Source: Phoronis australis (taxonomy: Eukaryota > Phoronida > Phoronidae). Taken from it: a stretch of DNA of 64,000 bases. Each line of letters starts with the position of its first letter. Within the stretch, counting starts at the first letter, position 1. Shown here one piece after another: positions 59,924 to 64,000 of this stretch. The notes under the pieces are model-generated. The model was not told the origin of the DNA, ran no database searches, and was given only the letters and a program-made list of their open reading frames with translations. The stretch covers positions 555,715 through 619,714 of the forward strand of contig NMRA01000022.1 of assembly GCA_002633005.1 (NCBI GenBank), given 5' to 3'. The position numbers were made by a program, and so were the translations under genes.

Positions 59924-60139
59924 CTAAAAGATAAGACATCGTCAAAACTGGCTAGTGTGTTTTGACAGGGTGTGTTTACAGCCACCCCGGAAGTCTGTAA
60001 CTTAGAATTAAACCAAGGTAAGTTTGAGATGAACCAAAACACCAAAAATACCCCCTTAAGCTGTACACGGGACACAGTGCAATCATTAGCTAAAAGTGTT
60101 AACTCTCCTTATTTCAGAGGTTCAATTACTTCTTATAAG

Positions 60140-60600
60140 GTTATGTATGACCCAAGAAAAATGTTCAAATTCGGCAAACTTCAAAACATATCTCAGAAAT
60201 GTCTGATTGGATTTATGTGAAACTTTCACATACCATGGTTGATACACTGTTCTCCAAAAGCTGTTTAGGAATTCTTTCTAAAATGTAACTTTGATAAAAA
60301 ATACTCGTAAGTTGCATGAAATGAAAACGACCTGATACTAATTTAGAGAACTGAAACAACGCTTTGAGATCTCATCTTAATCATTTTATATCATGTTAGT
60401 TTCAATGAACTTTTTTTGCTAAATTAAACTAGACATGGGCAAGTGACCAGATTGGAAAAAAGTCAAAAATCAACACCTACAGGCTTTCTACTTTCACAAA
60501 GTAAATGCCTTTACGATTTACAATCTATAGTTTTGTAAACATTCAGCTAAATACAAAGACTTGTCCATAAAGTCACCCATAATCTTAATGCAAACTAAAC
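60140..60600 (+). repeat. R2 dispersed repeat in an NSD intron
   Basis: Contains 'ttcaaattcggcaaacttcaaaacatatctcagaaatgtctgattgg', 'tgtttaggaattctttctaaaatg' and 'aggctttctactttcac'. It closely matches 35180-35690 and, as part of the terminal duplication, 63745-64000. Confidence 0.75.
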
Positions 60601-61290
60601 AAAACAAGAATCATCATTGAAAAACACATCTGTTCCATTGTCTACACCAGTGGTGACCTCAGAGCTCACAGTCAAAACTCTTACATTTTCAGTTCTGTTT
60701 GGTGCAAACTTAAAAGAAAATGCCACTCAAGAAACAACCTATTTTGTATTAATTTCGATCAAGTAGTTCCACTCGATAACAGCAAGGTCAGATGTTTTAC
60801 CCGACACCTAACGGCAGAGGGAGGTGTTGAAATTGACCAATGACGTAATCGATTCGAACGCAGTCTGTTCAGCCGTTCACAACACGCTTACTGGTGTCAA
60901 CTTATCACTTGAATGCATCGTTTTACACCAATAAATCACCAAAATTCGATGTAAACCCCTTACAAATACATAGAGTTCTTGAACAAACGTGTTGTTTCAT
61001 TTGAATGTACCGTAGCTTACAGAGTTCGGTAGGCCAATTTAAAATGCATGGTCGATCGCAGGCGTTTGGGTCTGTTTGGTGATAAATCCCAATCATTCTT
61101 CCGTGAAATACAGATGGGAGAACACAGCTGTGTGTTGTACTTTTAGACTTGCGATTTTTTCAGTTCTAAACACACATCTTACTCCCCGCCAGTGGCTCGG
61201 AGCCCGATCAGGCTCACCGCAGCTGCCAGGACAGGACATCACGAACATAAACCAGGTTAAGTTGGAAACTAAACCTCCAGTCATGAAAAG

Positions 61291-62120
61291 NNNNNNNNNN
61301 NNNNNNNNNNNNNNNNNNNNNNNNNNNNNNNNNNNNNNNNNNNNNNNNNNNNNNNNNNNNNNNNNNNNNNNNNNNNNNNNNNNNNNNNNNNNNNNNNNNN
61401 NNNNNNNNNNNNNNNNNNNNNNNNNNNNNNNNNNNNNNNNNNNNNNNNNNNNNNNNNNNNNNNNNNNNNNNNNNNNNNNNNNNNNNNNNNNNNNNNNNNN
61501 NNNNNNNNNNNNNNNNNNNNNNNNNNNNNNNNNNNNNNNNNNNNNNNNNNNNNNNNNNNNNNNNNNNNNNNNNNNNNNNNNNNNNNNNNNNNNNNNNNNN
61601 NNNNNNNNNNNNNNNNNNNNNNNNNNNNNNNNNNNNNNNNNNNNNNNNNNNNNNNNNNNNNNNNNNNNNNNNNNNNNNNNNNNNNNNNNNNNNNNNNNNN
61701 NNNNNNNNNNNNNNNNNNNNNNNNNNNNNNNNNNNNNNNNNNNNNNNNNNNNNNNNNNNNNNNNNNNNNNNNNNNNNNNNNNNNNNNNNNNNNNNNNNNN
61801 NNNNNNNNNNNNNNNNNNNNNNNNNNNNNNNNNNNNNNNNNNNNNNNNNNNNNNNNNNNNNNNNNNNNNNNNNNNNNNNNNNNNNNNNNNNNNNNNNNNN
61901 NNNNNNNNNNNNNNNNNNNNNNNNNNNNNNNNNNNNNNNNNNNNNNNNNNNNNNNNNNNNNNNNNNNNNNNNNNNNNNNNNNNNNNNNNNNNNNNNNNNN
62001 NNNNNNNNNNNNNNNNNNNNNNNNNNNNNNNNNNNNNNNNNNNNNNNNNNNNNNNNNNNNNNNNNNNNNNNNNNNNNNNNNNNNNNNNNNNNNNNNNNNN
62101 NNNNNNNNNNNNNNNNNNNN
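61291..62120. other. assembly gap (830 N)
   Basis: An unbroken run of N. On its right the sequence resumes inside the minisatellite already seen at 58905-59345, so the gap size and the order of the flanks are not reliable. Confidence 1.
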
Positions 62121-62445
62121 GCTTGTTGTACTGTGTAGATGTCATAAAACTGCAGTGTTTAGCTGGTTTGTACTGCGTAGATGTCATAAAACAGCAACGT
62201 TTAGCTTGTTGTACTGTGTAGATGCCATAAAATTGCAGTGTTTAGCTGGTTTGTACTGCGTAGATGTCACAAAACAGTAATGTTTAGCTTGTTGTACTGT
62301 GTAGATGTCATAAAACTGAAGTGTTTAGCTGGTTTGTACTGTGTAGATGTCATAAAACAGCAATGTTTAGCTTGTTGTATTGTGTAGATGTCATAAAACT
62401 GCAGTGTTTAGCTGGTTTGTACTGTGTAGATGTCATAAAACAGCA
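62121..62445 (+). repeat. second copy of the 40/80-bp minisatellite
   Basis: Same units and the same two-form alternation as 58905-59345, leading into the same unique sequence (TTGATTAAGTTTATAGTATT). Confidence 0.9.
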
Positions 62446-62852
62446 TTTGATTAAGTTTATAGTATTTGCACCAAGGTAACCAAGCTAAGAAAAAAATGAA
62501 AAATAGCGAAATGTGCGAAATTAGTGAAGAATTACTATAAACAGAATTTGCAAGGAGTTAAAGCAGTGACAAGTCACGACACCTGGTGTGCATTCCATAA
62601 GGCTTTTAGTAGGTTTGGCGATTCATATGCGAGATTTTGCCCTGCACTTCAAGCAAATCACTAGCGCTCACAAGCTTACAATTGTGACTGATGAGTGTCA
62701 CTGAACAGTCCCCATGTCCTTATACAGCCACCTTACCATCCAGAAACTATTGAGCGTAAACACCAATAGAAACTGTATTTTATTGGAATGTGGAAACCTT
62801 TTGACATTTTGGTGATCAACTAATGACGACACAAAACAACATGTTGTCCTCA

Positions 62853-63332
62853 GGGCTTGGAATGACCAATGACGCAAAATGCGGAAATTTTTACAGCCCA
62901 AAACATGCGCGCCTCACAGCTTTGAAGTAGTGGACCTTTTGCCGACAAAAATCGGGATGACTAAAAAAACAGCACCACCTCCAGAAGCATGCTGTGTCTG
63001 CGTCTTTTTAGCTCGTCCATCCACTCCACTCCCACCTCCACACATTTTTGGCTGCAGAGTCGTAGTATTTGTCACCGCGGTTTACAATCACACAAGACGC
63101 CATTGAAAAATCCACCACGCTATCCCAGATGCCCCGGCAATGTTGACAATTTACATTCCTATGAAACATAAAGAGCAACTTCCGCTTTTCGAGGTGAAAG
63201 TCGTCGGCAACGCCGCAGTAAGAAAGGAATTTGCCGCGGAAATTGTTTTTAAACGGAAATATAATAAAATATGCGGACAGAACATTTGAAAAAAGCGGAA
63301 ATCCGCGTTTCCACGGAAAATTCCAAGCCTTG
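62853..63332. mobile_element. hAT-like non-autonomous insertion, 480 bp
   Basis: Flanked by the 8-bp direct repeat TGTCCTCA (62845-62852 and 63333-63340). The inner ends are GGGCTTGGAAT and ATTCCAAGCC, inverted repeats with the CAGGGCTTGGAAT look of hAT elements. There is no transposase frame. It is absent from the paired copy at 59.7 kb, where the host sequence also lacks 'acacaaaacaacatgttgtcctca'. Confidence 0.7.
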
Positions 63333-63374
63333 TGTCCTCATTAAGTTATTTCTTCACACCAACAAATACCTCAC

Positions 63375-63531
63375 CTGTAGTTGCCTAGTTTGACCCAGAT
63401 GATATCTCCATAGAGAGGTTTCTTGCCGATACGGCAATCGGGGCAGTACCACGTTCCGTCCGGGAAGTCGATTTTAAGACATTCCGCATGGAATGCTGCA
63501 GGACAACTCTCACAACACAGCAAAGTACCAC
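63375..63531 (-). CDS. NSD: duplicate NSD PHD/PWWP exon
   Basis: Identical in all 157 bp, with the same splice sites, to the NSD exon at 59767-59923. It encodes [18 protein letters not shown], then DGTWYCPDC, then [12 protein letters not shown]. Because 157 is not a multiple of three, including both exons in one transcript would break the frame. Either the two are alternatives or one is an assembly duplicate of the other haplotype. The next upstream exon of NSD is not in the window. Confidence 0.75.
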
Positions 63532-64000
63532 CTAAAAGATAAGACATCGTCAAAACTGGCTAGTGTGTTTTGACAGGGTGTGTTTACAGCCAGCCCGGAA
63601 GTCTGTAACTTGGAATTAAACCAAGGTAAGTTTGAGATGAATCAAAACACTAAAAATACCCCCCTTAAGCAGTACACGGGACACAGTGCAATTATTAGTT
63701 AAAAGTGTGAACTCTCCTTATTTCAGAGATTCAATTACTTCTTTTAAGGTTATGTATGACCCCGAGAAAAAAGTTCAAATTCGCCAAACTTCAAAACATT
63801 ATATCTCAGAAATGTCTAATTGGACTCATATGAAACTTTCAGATACTATGCTTTATACACTGTTCCCCAAAAGGTGTTTAGGAATTCTTTCTAAAATGTA
63901 ACTTTGATAAAAATACTCGTAAGTTGCATGAAATGAAAACTATGTGATAATAATTTAGAGAACTGAAGCAAAGCTTTTGAGATCTCATCTTAATCATTTT

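Larger units (their letters stand above)
62446..64000. repeat. near-identical duplicate of 59346-60400
   Basis: Sequence 62446-62828 matches 59346-59735, and 63341-64000 matches 59736-60400, with scattered single-base differences. The right copy has an extra block of about 510 bp at 62829-63340. The NSD exon (63375-63531) is identical to 59767-59923 over all 157 bp. Confidence 0.92.

Noticed and set aside
61076-62221. Two long open frames spanning the N gap on both strands
   Set aside because: They are open only because N codons are not read as stops. The flanking parts are intron and minisatellite.

Overview
This is a metazoan nuclear genomic window. It has AT-rich intergenic DNA, spliced genes with GT-AG introns, many dispersed and tandem repeats, and an 830-base assembly gap at 61291-62120. 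The protein-coding genes are bilaterian housekeeping and chromatin genes. A Penelope-like retroelement, tRNA-derived SINE heads and MITEs suggest a marine invertebrate such as a lancelet, hemichordate or lophotrochozoan. I cannot resolve the phylum from sequence alone.

Layout, left to right. From 1 to about 8.8 kb there is intergenic or intronic DNA with no convincing gene. It holds two copies of a repeat family (called R1 here) and a 2.4-kb DNA-transposon-like element with perfect 23-bp terminal inverted repeats (3265-5670). The first three exons of a cyclin J gene (CCNJ) run on the minus strand from 16054 to 8878. Their 6-kb second intron is filled by a long R1 array, and a Penelope-like element (11354-13183) has inserted into that array with a 10-bp target duplication. 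One terminal repeat of this element can form a complete type I hammerhead ribozyme fold.

WDR1 (actin-interacting protein 1) is complete on the plus strand from 18360 to 45506. It has 16 exons and encodes 606 aa, the same length as vertebrate WDR1. Its intron 10 has the hallmarks of a U12-type AT-AC intron. Its 11-kb intron 11 contains two antisense, tandemly duplicated, two-exon genes for secreted alpha/beta hydrolases (31976-34597 and 36124-39377).

Tail-to-tail with WDR1 is the 3' part of an NSD-family histone H3K36 methyltransferase gene (49538 to at least 59923, minus strand). The window holds its PHD, PWWP, AWS, SET, post-SET and PHD/C5HCH exons. The right end (62121-64000) repeats 58.9-60.4 kb almost exactly, including one NSD exon, across the gap. 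This looks like unmerged haplotypes or a very recent duplication; one copy carries a 480-bp hAT-like insertion.

Other repeats: a second dispersed family (R2, about 500 bp), a TA-flanked MITE family of about 200-230 bp, several minisatellites (two of them begin exactly at WDR1 splice donors), and a fragment of a LINE reverse-transcriptase C-terminus. The R1 family repeats a CTCF-like core (CCACTAGGNGGC) about every 140 bp.
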